Shown: positions 36,497-45,696 of the stretch, piece after piece
How positions within the stretch are numbered: the first letter of the stretch is position 1
Layout: every line of letters begins with the position of its first letter
Source: Dyella monticola
GTDB lineage: Bacteria > Pseudomonadota > Gammaproteobacteria > Xanthomonadales > Rhodanobacteraceae
NCBI RefSeq assembly: GCF_003363155.1
Contig: NZ_QRBE01000002.1
Coordinates: forward strand, 329,795 to 393,794
Direction of reading: 5' to 3'
DNA length: 64,000 nt
Notes under the pieces: generated by a model
Seen by the model: only the letters and a program-made list of their open reading frames with translations
Databases searched by the model: none
Told to the model about the DNA's origin: nothing
Translations under genes and position numbers: made by a program

Positions 36497-37447
36497 TCAG
36501 TATTGTTGTAGCCGTTGCTTGAGCTCTAGCGCCCGCGTTCTGTAGACCACTGCCGGTTCATAACTGGGATCGACCACCAGGATGCGGTTCCACAGCGCGA
36601 TCGCCTGATCCAGATGCTGATCCAGATACAGCACCATCGCTTGCTGATGCGAGTTGGCTACCCACTCCCTGCTGAGCGCCACAAAGTCGGGGTCCGATGA
36701 TTTCAGTTGCGGATCCAGGGCGAATGCCTGATCGAGCATCGCAACCGCCTTCTCGTGATGGCCTTGCCTATATAGCGCAAGGCTCTCATCTCCGAGCTGT
36801 CTGGCACGCTGCGGCGATGCTGGCGAGACTGCTGGTACATCATCGTGCGGCGCTACCTCAGCGCTCGCCGGCTGCGGTGCCGCTGAATCATCCCTGACGT
36901 TGGCTGCCGAGGCAGTTGCCGTAGTATCGACGCTATCGACGCGGGAACCCGGTATACGGAGCGTAGAGCCCACCCTGATCAATGAAGGGTTGGTCGAATC
37001 GTTGTACCGGGCCAACACCACGAACAAGTTGGGATCGCCGAGGTATTTGGCCGCCAACGTGCTGTACGACTCGCCCGGCTGCACCACATGCGGGCTGTAT
37101 GTGGCGCCAAGTACGTGCTTGGGATTTTCCGTCAGCTGGCGAAGAAAGAATTGCGCCGCGCGGTCTTTGGGGTGCTCTTGCAGATAACGCCGCAGCGCCG
37201 TCTCGCCGTCGGCATACCGACCGTTCTGCAGGTCCCGGTGCACGATAGTCGATATCGACAGCCTTGGCGCGGGCTCCTCATCGGGCGCAGATGGCGCGGC
37301 AACCGGCTCCGGCTTTTGCCCTGGATGGTCGTTTGACCCCGTTGGCTTGATGTTTACTTTTGCACAGCCACCGACGAGGACAACCATTAGTAAGGCAGCC
37401 GCAAGCATCTGAGAGCGCAGCAATGTACAGCGACCTTCCTTAAGCAT
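36497..37447 (-). CDS. LysM-domain lipoprotein with TPR-like repeats
   Basis: A 316-residue lipoprotein: signal LLMVVLVGGCAK with the lipobox cysteine at residue 28. A TPR-like helix pair (DLQNGRYADGETALRRYLQE) precedes a LysM domain at about 118-168 (HVVQPGESYSTLAAKYL, RVGSTLRIPG), and further TPR-like helices end the protein (ALYRQGHHEKAVAMLDQAF). LysM binds peptidoglycan. Facing the FHA/kinase pair, it could couple envelope state to the kinase, which is inference. ATG 37447 or the later ATG 37408 could be used. Confidence 0.85.
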   Translation of the reverse strand: MLKEGRCTLLRSQMLAAALLMVVLVGGCAKVNIKPTGSNDHPGQKPEPVAAPSAPDEEPAPRLSISTIVHRDLQNGRYADGETALRRYLQEHPKDRAAQFFLRQLTENPKHVLGATYSPHVVQPGESYSTLAAKYLGDPNLFVVLARYNDSTNPSLIRVGSTLRIPGSRVDSVDTTATASAANVRDDSAAPQPASAEVAPHDDVPAVSPASPQRARQLGDESLALYRQGHHEKAVAMLDQAFALDPQLKSSDPDFVALSREWVANSHQQAMVLYLDQHLDQAIALWNRILVVDPSYEPAVVYRTRALELKQRLQQY

Positions 37448-38121
37448 TTAGTTTTCGCAACCCTGATTCAGAGGCCAGCCAGGCCTTGCCACCCTAGCAA
37501 TAGCGAGTCGCCGACAAATCCGACGTCCCATTGCCCCACGGACAAACACGTTAAGCCACTCCTGGCGCCGCTGCAAACCTAATCCGCCTTCGGCCTAGGA
37601 GATGTGAAGACCAGGCGAAGGCATGGCGATGCAAACGCCTGCCTGAGCGATAAGCCTTCTGCGTTCGATGGATAACACGCGATCAGCGCATTGATACGAC
37701 CACGCATGACGACGTCACCGTACAACGCATGCACCGATGACATCGATCACCTCGATGCTGATCATTGTCGCGCGCACGTATCACTCGCTCTCGATGCATA
37801 TAGATAAACGTATGCATTCATGAACGCACGCAACATGCGCACAATCGATATTGACGCGAGCGACACACTCTTCTTTGCACCCTCACGCACGGTCAACGCG
37901 TGCACCGCGCTGTTGCATTTTTTCACACGCGTGTCACGTGCCTATTAATTTTTGCTATCACAATCTTGAACGAAAATATGCGATAAATCGCACGTTTTTT
38001 AACGTCGCATACACCACCCAACTCATAGGATCGCCCCCAAGCACTGCACCTGGTACGCAGTGCCCGCGAAGGATTCAGGGGCCATCGCTACATGTACGCA
38101 GTCGTGTAGTCGGGAGAATCC
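37448..38121. other. Long intergenic region upstream of the exopolysaccharide operon
   Basis: Nearly 675 bases without a convincing gene. It has an AT-rich core (37915-38005), the inverted repeat ATGCATA/TATGCAT at 37794-37817, and ACACGCGTGT at about 37925. It must hold the leftward LysM promoter and the rightward wecA promoter. CGGGAGAA lies just upstream of the wecA start. Exact promoter elements cannot be assigned by eye. Confidence 0.5.
37794..37817. promoter_or_regulatory. Possible operator dyad upstream of wecA
   Basis: ATGCATA (37794-37800) and TATGCAT (37811-37817) form an inverted repeat with a 10-base spacer, about 305 bases upstream of the WecA gene. The half-site spacing fits a dimeric regulator, but no regulator is identified. 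Confidence 0.3.
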
Positions 38122-39291
38122 ATGCAATACCGGATGCTAATTTCATGTGCTATCGCTGTATCGTCTTCTGCAGCTGCAATGGTCCTTCTCTATCACCACG
38201 CAGAGTCGATAGGGCTGGTGGATCGACCTGATGAACGCAAGCGGCACGTAGGCAACATTCCGCTGATCGGTGGCCTGGCTGCATTTTTCGGCGTCATCGT
38301 CAGCATGTGTTTCGAAGGGCAATCGCTGCTGTTCACGAATGTCCTGCTCGGCACCGGCGCCGTATTGGCACTCACCGGCGCGCTGGATGATCGTTTCGAC
38401 TTGAGCGTGCGCCTGCGTCTACTCATACAGACCGCAGCCGTGCTCACCATGATCTATTGCACTGGCATATACATTCATACGTTGGGCCATCTGTTCGGCT
38501 ACAACCTTGAGCTGGGCGCTTTGGGCATCCCGCTGACGTTGGTCGCAGTGGTTGGGCTGCTCAATGCCTTCAACATGATGGACGGCATCGATGGGCTGGC
38601 CGGCATGCTTACCTTGGTGAGCATCGGCGGCATCAGCATGCTTCAGGGCTTTTCGCACTGGCATAGCATCATCCTGTTGCTGCTTCTGGCCGCCTCGTTG
38701 CTACCCGACCTGGCCGCCAACCTCGACCTCATCGGGCGCAAGGTTTTCCTTGGCGATGCCGGCAGCATCATGATCGGATACTTCCTGGCGTGGACGCTGA
38801 TCCAGCTCAGTCAGCAGTCGCATCCTTATCTGTCGACAGTCGATGTGCTGTGGTGCGTTGCACTCCCTTTGCTGGACACGCTGCAAGTAACGGTACGCCG
38901 TTTGCGCGAAGGCAAATCGCCGTTCAAGCCTGATCGCGGCCATATCCATCACATCATGATGGATGCGGGGCTCAGCGCGCACACCACGCTGGTCGCGCTG
39001 ATCGGGCTGGCCATGGCGCTGGTTTTCATGGGTATGCTCACGCGCCATCTGGCACCTGGCAGCAACCTGCTCACCTTCGGCGCTCTGTCGGTCATCTATG
39101 TCGCATTGGTGGGTCGCGTTTATCGCGCTCAACGCGCACGCAAAACATCGCCCCTTGCAACGGCGCAATGGCTGGTGCCTATTGCCAGAAAGTCGCCTGC
39201 CGTTGCGCATTTCCTCGCACCTGCCATGAACAACTATGAGGAACACGACGAGGAGAACGAACAAAAAGCCGCGGAATCGTCAAAACGATGA
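38122..39291 (+). CDS. wecA: Undecaprenyl-phosphate GlcNAc-1-phosphate transferase (WecA/MraY-like)
   Basis: A 389-residue inner-membrane enzyme with about 11 helices. It starts sugar-chain assembly by moving HexNAc-1-phosphate from its UDP form to undecaprenyl phosphate. Diagnostic motifs are GALDDRFDL, NAFNMMDGIDGLAG, KVFLGDAGSIMIGY and DRGHIHHIM. A hydrophilic acidic tail follows the last helix. It is the first plus-strand gene of the exopolysaccharide locus and so may start its repeat unit. It could also serve the antigen operon at the left end, which lacks an initiating enzyme. Confidence 0.92.
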   Translation: MQYRMLISCAIAVSSSAAAMVLLYHHAESIGLVDRPDERKRHVGNIPLIGGLAAFFGVIVSMCFEGQSLLFTNVLLGTGAVLALTGALDDRFDLSVRLRLLIQTAAVLTMIYCTGIYIHTLGHLFGYNLELGALGIPLTLVAVVGLLNAFNMMDGIDGLAGMLTLVSIGGISMLQGFSHWHSIILLLLLAASLLPDLAANLDLIGRKVFLGDAGSIMIGYFLAWTLIQLSQQSHPYLSTVDVLWCVALPLLDTLQVTVRRLREGKSPFKPDRGHIHHIMMDAGLSAHTTLVALIGLAMALVFMGMLTRHLAPGSNLLTFGALSVIYVALVGRVYRAQRARKTSPLATAQWLVPIARKSPAVAHFLAPAMNNYEEHDEENEQKAAESSKR

Positions 39292-39339
39292 ACGGCTGGA
39301 CGAAGCCTCACACCAACAACCCATCAGGAAAACACCAAC

Positions 39340-40287
39340 GTGGTTGCCATGGGTAATACAGACAACACAGTGACGCAACGACCGAAGCTCAACGCACCGC
39401 AGGAGCTCAACGCATCGCAGGCGATCGACAGCGTGCGCCCAGCCGCCCTCAGCAGCGAGAGTCACGCACCCGTCAGCGTGGTGGTGCCGTGCTTCCGATG
39501 CGCGCACGTTATCGAACACACCGTGGCCTCGGTTGCATCGCAGGTGGTGCTTCCCGCGGAAGTGTTGCTGGTGGACGACGGCAGCGGCGACGGCACACTG
39601 GCACGACTGCGGGACGTCGCCCGTTCGTACCCGGCAGGGTGGGTCAAGGTCATCGCCATGCCGCGCAATGGCGGGCCTTCGGCGGCACGCAACCGTGGCT
39701 GGGAACACGCCACGCAACCGTGGATCGCCTTTCTCGATGCAGATGACAGCTGGCATCCGCAAAAGCTGAAGCTGCAAATGGACGTGCTCGCGAAGGATCC
39801 GAACATTGCGCTGATCTCCCATGCGATGAATGTGCAATCGCGATCCGCGCCGTCGCCGGCACTGTCATATCCGGTGGACGTGCATATCTTTGCGCGGCAC
39901 CTTTTCATGATGCGCAGCCCCTTCCCCACCGCGTCGATCATCGTGCGACGGAACCTTCCCTTCCGCTTCGACGAAACACGCTGGCGCGCCGAAGACTTCA
40001 TGCTGTGGGCGCAGATCCTTCTGTCCGGCTATCGCTGCGCCAGGATCAACCAGGTGCTGGCGTCGTGGCACAAGCCACCGTTTGGTGCAGGCGGACTCAG
40101 CGGCGACATGGTGGCCATGTACGAAGCGGCCCTCGATGTTCGCAAGAGTCTGCACGAGCAAGGCCTGCTTGGCTGGTGGCAGTGGCAGATTACCGACGCC
40201 TTCAGCCTCATCAGATATGCGCGGCGGCGCGTGATCACCTTCAAGCGCCGCTATGACGAGCTCTCCATCGCCAGCCGGAATGCCTGA
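39340..40287 (+). CDS. Glycosyltransferase family 2
   Basis: A 315-residue cytoplasmic GT-A enzyme. After a 45-residue polar leader come VSVVVPCFRCAHVIEHT, LLVDDGSGDGTL, AARNRGWEHA and FLDADDSWHPQKL with the DxD metal site, then the acceptor region RWRAEDFMLWAQILLSGY. GTG 39340 is preferred because AGGAAA lies about 11 bases upstream; ATG 39349 is also open. It probably adds the second sugar to the WecA product. Confidence 0.9.
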   Translation: MVAMGNTDNTVTQRPKLNAPQELNASQAIDSVRPAALSSESHAPVSVVVPCFRCAHVIEHTVASVASQVVLPAEVLLVDDGSGDGTLARLRDVARSYPAGWVKVIAMPRNGGPSAARNRGWEHATQPWIAFLDADDSWHPQKLKLQMDVLAKDPNIALISHAMNVQSRSAPSPALSYPVDVHIFARHLFMMRSPFPTASIIVRRNLPFRFDETRWRAEDFMLWAQILLSGYRCARINQVLASWHKPPFGAGGLSGDMVAMYEAALDVRKSLHEQGLLGWWQWQITDAFSLIRYARRRVITFKRRYDELSIASRNA

Positions 40288-40296
40288 GCCATCACA

Positions 40297-41355
40297 ATGT
40301 CTTCTACCATGACGCCATACGTCGAATATTCCAAGACGTCCAACATCACCATCAATGCGCGCGTGATCCTTAGCATCATGCTGGTGTTGGCGGTCTGCCT
40401 GTTCGTCGACATCCTGGTCGGCACACGCAGCATCGATGTGGGCACCGATACTTATGTGTACGCCGAGGTTTTCCATGAGTTTCGCGGCGGCCCGGTGGAA
40501 ACGCGCTTTGAGCCAGGCTTCCTGATTATCACCAAGCTGGTCAGCATGCTCGGCTTCAGCGTTCAGGCCTACCAATGCATTCTGTTCGGCCTGCTGCTGG
40601 TGTTTGCCGTTATCGCGGCACGCCATTTTTTTGAGTATCTGGGGAGCACCCAAGGCTATCTGACCTACCTCACAGCTGGGCTTATGTTCCTGCTGCTATC
40701 GCCGATGTTCGTGAACGCCTCGATCAACGCGGTTCGGCAAGGGCTGTCATCGTTGCCGGTATTCATCGCCTTGCTCGCGTTTCATCAACGCCAGTGGCGA
40801 ACGTTCTTCATCTATGGCGTGATTGGTGCGTGCTTCCACTATTCGGCGCTGCTTTACATGGCGTTCGCACCGCTGCTCCTGCTCAATATCAAACTGCTTC
40901 GCGTCGCTGCCATTGTCGGTTTCGTTGCGTATTGCACCGGGTTGACCATGACCGTCGTCCGCGCCGCGGTGCCTTATATCTATAACCAGGTGATGGATTA
41001 CAGTCTTATCTCTCAATACAAATCCGGTGTGCGAATCGATTTTGCCGTGTTCTCCATCTTCTGGTATCTGCTACCGTTCGTGCTGTCAGGCATGGTGCGG
41101 AAACCCTACGCCACGCGCCTCAAGGACAGTACGGCGGTGTACCTGGTGATGTTGCTGCCATTCTTCACTCTTGGTTGGGGAAACTTCTCCAACCGTTACC
41201 TGCTATCGGCCTATATGGCGGTGTCTTTTATGGTCGCCGCGGTGTTTTTCCATAGCCGTCTTTCGGTGCTGCGCAATCCCATATTGCTGCGTGGCGGCTT
41301 ATTGGTTTCATGCGCAGTTTTTTACTACTACGTAGCCAATCAGGTGATGGTATGA
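40297..41355 (+). CDS. EpsG/Wzy-like polysaccharide polymerase
   Basis: A 352-residue membrane protein with about ten helices and features of the EpsG family: DVGTDTYVYAEVFHEFRGG, FEPGFLIITKLV, NASINAVRQGLS and WGNFSNRYLLSAYMAVSF. EpsG proteins polymerise lipid-linked repeats in exopolysaccharide loci. It starts 10 bp after the GT2 gene and its stop overlaps the next start (ATGA). It is a different family from the Wzy-like protein at 5043-6203. Confidence 0.85.
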   Translation: MSSTMTPYVEYSKTSNITINARVILSIMLVLAVCLFVDILVGTRSIDVGTDTYVYAEVFHEFRGGPVETRFEPGFLIITKLVSMLGFSVQAYQCILFGLLLVFAVIAARHFFEYLGSTQGYLTYLTAGLMFLLLSPMFVNASINAVRQGLSSLPVFIALLAFHQRQWRTFFIYGVIGACFHYSALLYMAFAPLLLLNIKLLRVAAIVGFVAYCTGLTMTVVRAAVPYIYNQVMDYSLISQYKSGVRIDFAVFSIFWYLLPFVLSGMVRKPYATRLKDSTAVYLVMLLPFFTLGWGNFSNRYLLSAYMAVSFMVAAVFFHSRLSVLRNPILLRGGLLVSCAVFYYYVANQVMV

Positions 41356-42842
41356 GTGCGTCGCTCACCGATTACCGGGACGTTCCCGTTGACGCGATCC
41401 GGCGGGTTCAAATCAACACCTCACCTAACTCAGGGGAGGTGGACTTATCGCCATTGCTGGAGAAAAACCGGGAAATCGCATCGCTCGACCTTGTATCGCT
41501 CGCCGACATTCTCCGCAATGCGTTTGTCTATCCGCCACACACCATCTACCGTGACGTGAAGATCGCTGCGACGGGGTTTGACCCGGAACAGGACATGCAT
41601 GCGAACCCCCGTTTCCACTTTGCGTTCCAGGGGGAACTGGCCCCGTCGCGCCCGCTGCCGAACACGGTGGACGACCACACGCTTCTGCAGACCTATCACC
41701 AGCTTCTATGCGAGGCAGTCGAACGCTCCACAGCCGACATGCGCTCACCGTGGTTCCTGCAAAGTGGCGGCAAGGACTCCACCTCGATGGCCATCGCGGT
41801 GGCCGACGCTCGCCCGGATACCACATGCCTGACCTATCTTGGCGGCAACGAGGAGAACGAAGTCGCCTCGGCCTGCTTCGTCGCCGAACAACTCGGTCTG
41901 CGCCATGAAACTCTCGTGTGCAACCCTTCCAGGGCCTACGATCGCTACCTTTCGCTGCTTCCGCGCATGCCGCTGCTTTCAGCGGATTTTGCCGCGCTTT
42001 CGTACATCGACCTGGCGACCGAAATACATCTTGACGAGGGCGACGGCATTATCGATGCGCTGGGTTCGGATCAGTACTTCGGCGTTCCGCTGCATCGGCA
42101 AGATCGCGTACTGGCTTTGATGGCACGCGGCCTGCCTGTGCCACAGAGCCTGTTCCAGTCGCGCTTCGTAAGCGGCAGCTTCAAACTCTGCTTTGCGCTG
42201 GCAACGCTGCAAATGAACGAGTTCGAGCGCTACTTTCCTGGGTCGCGCTTCAGCGACAAGGAAGTGGACGAGCTGTTTGGCTGGAACATATCGGCCTCGT
42301 CGCGACAACGCATGGACACGTTTCACGCCGATATCCATGCCGCAGCGTCGGCCGAAGCCGTGCGCAGAATTTCACTGGTGGTGGGCGAGTCGGCGCATCT
42401 GGCCAAAGGCATGCTAGCCAGCCAGGCGTTGTCATTGCACCTGGCTTATCCGTATGCAGATGCCCGCTTCCGCGACTGGATTTTCCATCACGTTCCCGAC
42501 GATCGCCTGATCGGTCCCGGTGGCGTGAATAAAGTGCTGATGCGCCAATATATCGCCCAGCGCTTTGAGCAATTGCCGTACGTACAAACAAAGGGCTGCT
42601 TCCGTTTCGATTTGCGTGGACTGGCCAAGCAGCGCTTCGATCAGGTTTATGCTTTCGCACAGCAGATGCAATCGTTGCTTCCAGGGGCGCCGCGCTGGCT
42701 CGAAGCGCATCGCCATCACATGGGCAACAAATACTTCGCCTCGAAGTTCTATCTGCTCGCCATGATTTTGCCGTGGATTTTGAGCCGCATGCGCCCAACC
42801 ACGGCATACGAAGACGCCACCGTCCACGAGAAGGTTGCGTGA
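41352..42842 (+). CDS. Asparagine-synthetase-like PP-loop protein lacking glutaminase (copy 2)
   Basis: A 496-residue paralogue of the protein at 21422-22906. It keeps the linker NAFVYPPHTIYRDV, PP-loop FLQSGGKDSTSMAIAVA, TYLGGNEENEVASA, DGIIDALGSDQYFG, and C-terminal NKYFASKFYLLAMILPWIL. It has no glutaminase domain or N-terminal catalytic cysteine. The start at 41352 overlaps the EpsG stop by ATGA, so it is translated as part of the polysaccharide operon. I infer ATP-dependent activation of a carboxylate, for example on a uronic acid or acyl group of the polymer, with amine transfer. That is unproven. Confidence 0.87.
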   Translation: MSASLTDYRDVPVDAIRRVQINTSPNSGEVDLSPLLEKNREIASLDLVSLADILRNAFVYPPHTIYRDVKIAATGFDPEQDMHANPRFHFAFQGELAPSRPLPNTVDDHTLLQTYHQLLCEAVERSTADMRSPWFLQSGGKDSTSMAIAVADARPDTTCLTYLGGNEENEVASACFVAEQLGLRHETLVCNPSRAYDRYLSLLPRMPLLSADFAALSYIDLATEIHLDEGDGIIDALGSDQYFGVPLHRQDRVLALMARGLPVPQSLFQSRFVSGSFKLCFALATLQMNEFERYFPGSRFSDKEVDELFGWNISASSRQRMDTFHADIHAAASAEAVRRISLVVGESAHLAKGMLASQALSLHLAYPYADARFRDWIFHHVPDDRLIGPGGVNKVLMRQYIAQRFEQLPYVQTKGCFRFDLRGLAKQRFDQVYAFAQQMQSLLPGAPRWLEAHRHHMGNKYFASKFYLLAMILPWILSRMRPTTAYEDATVHEKVA

Positions 42843-43036
42843 TGACAGGGAAGGCAAGACTCCGGCAGGTACACGCGTCACCAGGCAACTGCCGTGGGGT
42901 TCGCCCCGACGCTGCCTGGACGCTGCCGTTTACAAAGCTCCGTTCTGCGCTTTTGCGCCATTCATGGTTGAAGCGAAAAAAGCTTCACGGCCGTCTACGC
43001 AGGCACTTATTTCTGCGCCACGCACCCGGTGATCTT

Positions 43037-44527
43037 ATGACATCCGCCATGCTTCCAAAAAAAAAGCATACCGCCTTCGCTCGATCGCGTATTCAGGTCA
43101 ATCTTTCGCCTTATCAGGACGAAGTGGATTTTTCTCCACTTGACGGTCTCGAACACGGCGACGCACCGCTCGACCTCGTATCTATCGCCGATCTTCTGCG
43201 AAATACGTTTGTCTACCCTCCCCACTCCATCTATCGGAATGTGAAGGTTGCCGGCTCGGGTTTCGACCCTGCGCAGGACATGCACGACAATCCGCGGTTT
43301 CACTACCTGTTCCAGTCGGCCTTGGCATCGCCCCGCCCCGCAGCGGATGCCACGGATGACGAAGAACTCGTGCAAACCTACCATCGCCTGTTATGCGAGG
43401 CGGCCGATCGCGCCACCAGCGATATGCGCTCGCCATGGTTTATGCAAAGCGGAGGCAAGGATTCCACGTCGATGGCCATCGCCGTCGCCGAGGTACGCCC
43501 CGACACCACTTGCATTACCTATCTTGGCGGCCGGGAAGAGAACGAGATCGCGTCCGCACGCTTCGTTGCCCGAAAGCTGGGCTTGCGCCACGAGGCACTC
43601 GTCTGTGATGTAGGCAGAGCATACGACCGTTATCTTGCGGCGCTACCGCGCATGCCGTTGCTGACGGCCGATTTCGCCGCGCTCTCCTACGTCGATCTTG
43701 CGACCGAAGTAAAAGCGCATCATGGCGACGGCATTATCGATGCGCTTGGCGCTGATCAATACTTCGGCACGCCGGTCCATAACAAGGAACGCTTGCTTGC
43801 CCTGCTCGCGCGCGATCTGCGCTTGCCGCAAACCATGTTCAGCTCGCGGTTTATCAGCCACAGCTTTCCGCTTTGCTTTGCGCTGTCCACGCTACAAATG
43901 GATCGTTTCGAACGTTATTTTCCTGGCTCGCGCTTTAGCGATTCCGAGGTGGATGGTCTATTTGGCTGGAACATTTCCACGTGTTCACGCCAACGTATGG
44001 ACACCTTCCACGCCGATCTCGATGCCGCCGATTCGAGCGAGGCCGTTCGGCGTATTTCGCTGATCGTGGTCGAGTCGGCGCACATTGCCAAAGGCATGTA
44101 CGCCTCCAAGGCCATGTCGCTGCGGCTTGCCTACCCTTACTGCGACGACCAGTTTCGCGATTGGATCTTCAATCACGTTCCCGATGATCACCTGATCGGC
44201 CCACGTGGCGTGAACAAGGTGCTGATGCGCCAATACATTGCCAAGCACTTCAACGAATTGCCGTATGTCAAGGCAAAAGGTTGCTTCCGCTTCGATCTTC
44301 GCGGCCTCGCAAAGCAACGCTTCGACCAGGTCTATGCGTTTGCCGAACAGACAAGCGCCTTGCTGCCTGGTGCGCCACAGTGGCTACTCGCTCATCGCAA
44401 TCGTTTGGACAACAAGTATTTCGCATCGAAGTTCTATCTGCTTGCCATAACGCTGCCATGGCTATTGAGCCGCATGCACGATACGCATCGGCCGCCGGTA
44501 ACCGCCATCAAGGAACGGGTATCGTGA
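43037..44527 (+). CDS. Asparagine-synthetase-like PP-loop protein lacking glutaminase (copy 3)
   Basis: A 496-residue protein, tandem paralogue of copy 2, sharing NTFVYPPHSIYRNV, FMQSGGKDSTSMAIAVA, TYLGGREENEIASA, DGIIDALGADQYFG and NKYFASKFYLLAITLPWLL. Start ATG 43037 is chosen since residues from there align with the N-termini of the other copies. The frame stays open to ATG 42842, which overlaps the copy 2 stop (TGATG), and would add 65 arginine-rich residues. Two adjacent copies could be a heterodimer or have distinct acceptors. Its stop overlaps the next gene's GTG start. Confidence 0.85.
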   Translation: MTSAMLPKKKHTAFARSRIQVNLSPYQDEVDFSPLDGLEHGDAPLDLVSIADLLRNTFVYPPHSIYRNVKVAGSGFDPAQDMHDNPRFHYLFQSALASPRPAADATDDEELVQTYHRLLCEAADRATSDMRSPWFMQSGGKDSTSMAIAVAEVRPDTTCITYLGGREENEIASARFVARKLGLRHEALVCDVGRAYDRYLAALPRMPLLTADFAALSYVDLATEVKAHHGDGIIDALGADQYFGTPVHNKERLLALLARDLRLPQTMFSSRFISHSFPLCFALSTLQMDRFERYFPGSRFSDSEVDGLFGWNISTCSRQRMDTFHADLDAADSSEAVRRISLIVVESAHIAKGMYASKAMSLRLAYPYCDDQFRDWIFNHVPDDHLIGPRGVNKVLMRQYIAKHFNELPYVKAKGCFRFDLRGLAKQRFDQVYAFAEQTSALLPGAPQWLLAHRNRLDNKYFASKFYLLAITLPWLLSRMHDTHRPPVTAIKERVS

Positions 44528-45663
44528 AGGACGGGATACCGGTTGATCTCGCTTCTGCCAGGCGGCGTGACTTCATTCGCCGCTCACTGCTGACCTTGCC
44601 ACCCCTCGCCTTGTCCGCCTGGGGGTTTCCACATTCAGCATGGGCCTGGCAAAAAAGTGACGGGCCTACCGTCAACGTGCGCGACAAGGGTGCCAAAGGC
44701 GATGGCGTGCACGACGATACGTCAGCCTTCCAGGATGCCGTCGACAGCCTTCCTTCCAGTGGCGGCACGGTGATGGTGCCGCCGGGCAATTACGTGATCG
44801 ACGCGATGCGCGCGATCAATCTACACTCGAACATGCTGTTTCAGATGGCGCCCACGGCCACGCTTACGGCCATTGCGAACGATTCCCCCCGCTCGCATGT
44901 GATCAAGGTGTGGAACGCCAATAACGTACGCATCACCGGCGGGCGCATCGTCGGCGAGCGCAGCGGGCATACGGGTACGGGCGGCGAGTGGGGTTACGGC
45001 CTCAACATCTCCTCGTCCAACAATGTGCATGTGTCGGACATGCACATTTCCGATTGCTGGGGGGACGGCATCCTTGTTGGCGCACTCGGCCCGGATGGCC
45101 ATGCCACGCCGTCCAGAGGTGTCACCATCGATCGGGTCATCTCTACCAATAATCGTAGACAGGGCCTTTCCATCTGCCCGGTCGATGGTGTGCTGGTCAC
45201 CAACTCCACCTTCAGTGGCAGTCATGGAACCAAGCCGGAATCTGGCATCGACATCGAGCCTCAAGCGCAAGGCTACGCGCAAAACATCACCATCGACCAT
45301 TGCACCATCAGCGGCAATCACGGTACCGGCATGGAGATTCACTACAACGTGTTCGACGTGACGGTGAAAAATTGCACCTTCGAAGGTAACAACGGTTACG
45401 GGCTGCTGTCCGTGGATAGCCCTTCGCAGCTTACCTTCATCAATAACGTCATCACCGGCAACGGCCTGGTCGGATTAGTGATCGCCGGCGCGTCGAGCCA
45501 TGTGAAAGCCATCGACAACACCCTTGCCGGCAACAGTGCGCGCTACGCACGCCGGCTGGTCTCGACGCTCGAATCGCCTGGAGCGCCCGAGCAAAAGCGT
45601 GAGTTGCGCGTGGACCCCAACACCAGCGACATCACCGTATCGGGCACCAAGTTTTCGCAGTGA
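44524..45663 (+). CDS. Tat-exported right-handed beta-helix protein (pectate-lyase-like)
   Basis: A 379-residue protein starting at GTG 44524, overlapping the upstream stop as GTGA. The N-terminus has a twin-arginine signal (RRRDFIRRSLLTLPPLAL). The rest is a parallel beta-helix of the Pectate_lyase_3 type: VNVRDKGAKGDGVHDDTSAF opens it, and repeated N-rich coils such as ITIDHCTISGNHGTGMEIHY follow. Such proteins cut or bind acidic polysaccharides. It is a clear paralogue of the protein at 47062-48306, sharing TGTGGEWGYGLNIS versus TGSGGEWGYGINIS. It probably edits or trims the polymer in the periplasm. Confidence 0.87.
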   Translation: MKDGIPVDLASARRRDFIRRSLLTLPPLALSAWGFPHSAWAWQKSDGPTVNVRDKGAKGDGVHDDTSAFQDAVDSLPSSGGTVMVPPGNYVIDAMRAINLHSNMLFQMAPTATLTAIANDSPRSHVIKVWNANNVRITGGRIVGERSGHTGTGGEWGYGLNISSSNNVHVSDMHISDCWGDGILVGALGPDGHATPSRGVTIDRVISTNNRRQGLSICPVDGVLVTNSTFSGSHGTKPESGIDIEPQAQGYAQNITIDHCTISGNHGTGMEIHYNVFDVTVKNCTFEGNNGYGLLSVDSPSQLTFINNVITGNGLVGLVIAGASSHVKAIDNTLAGNSARYARRLVSTLESPGAPEQKRELRVDPNTSDITVSGTKFSQ

Positions 45664-45696
45664 AGAACCGCCCCACTCTCTTGCGGACGCAACGGA

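Noticed and set aside
41352-44527. Lasso peptide biosynthesis, because lasso cyclases resemble asparagine synthetase
   Set aside because: No leader peptidase (B-type) gene, RiPP recognition element or candidate precursor peptide lies nearby, and the operon neighbours are polysaccharide genes.
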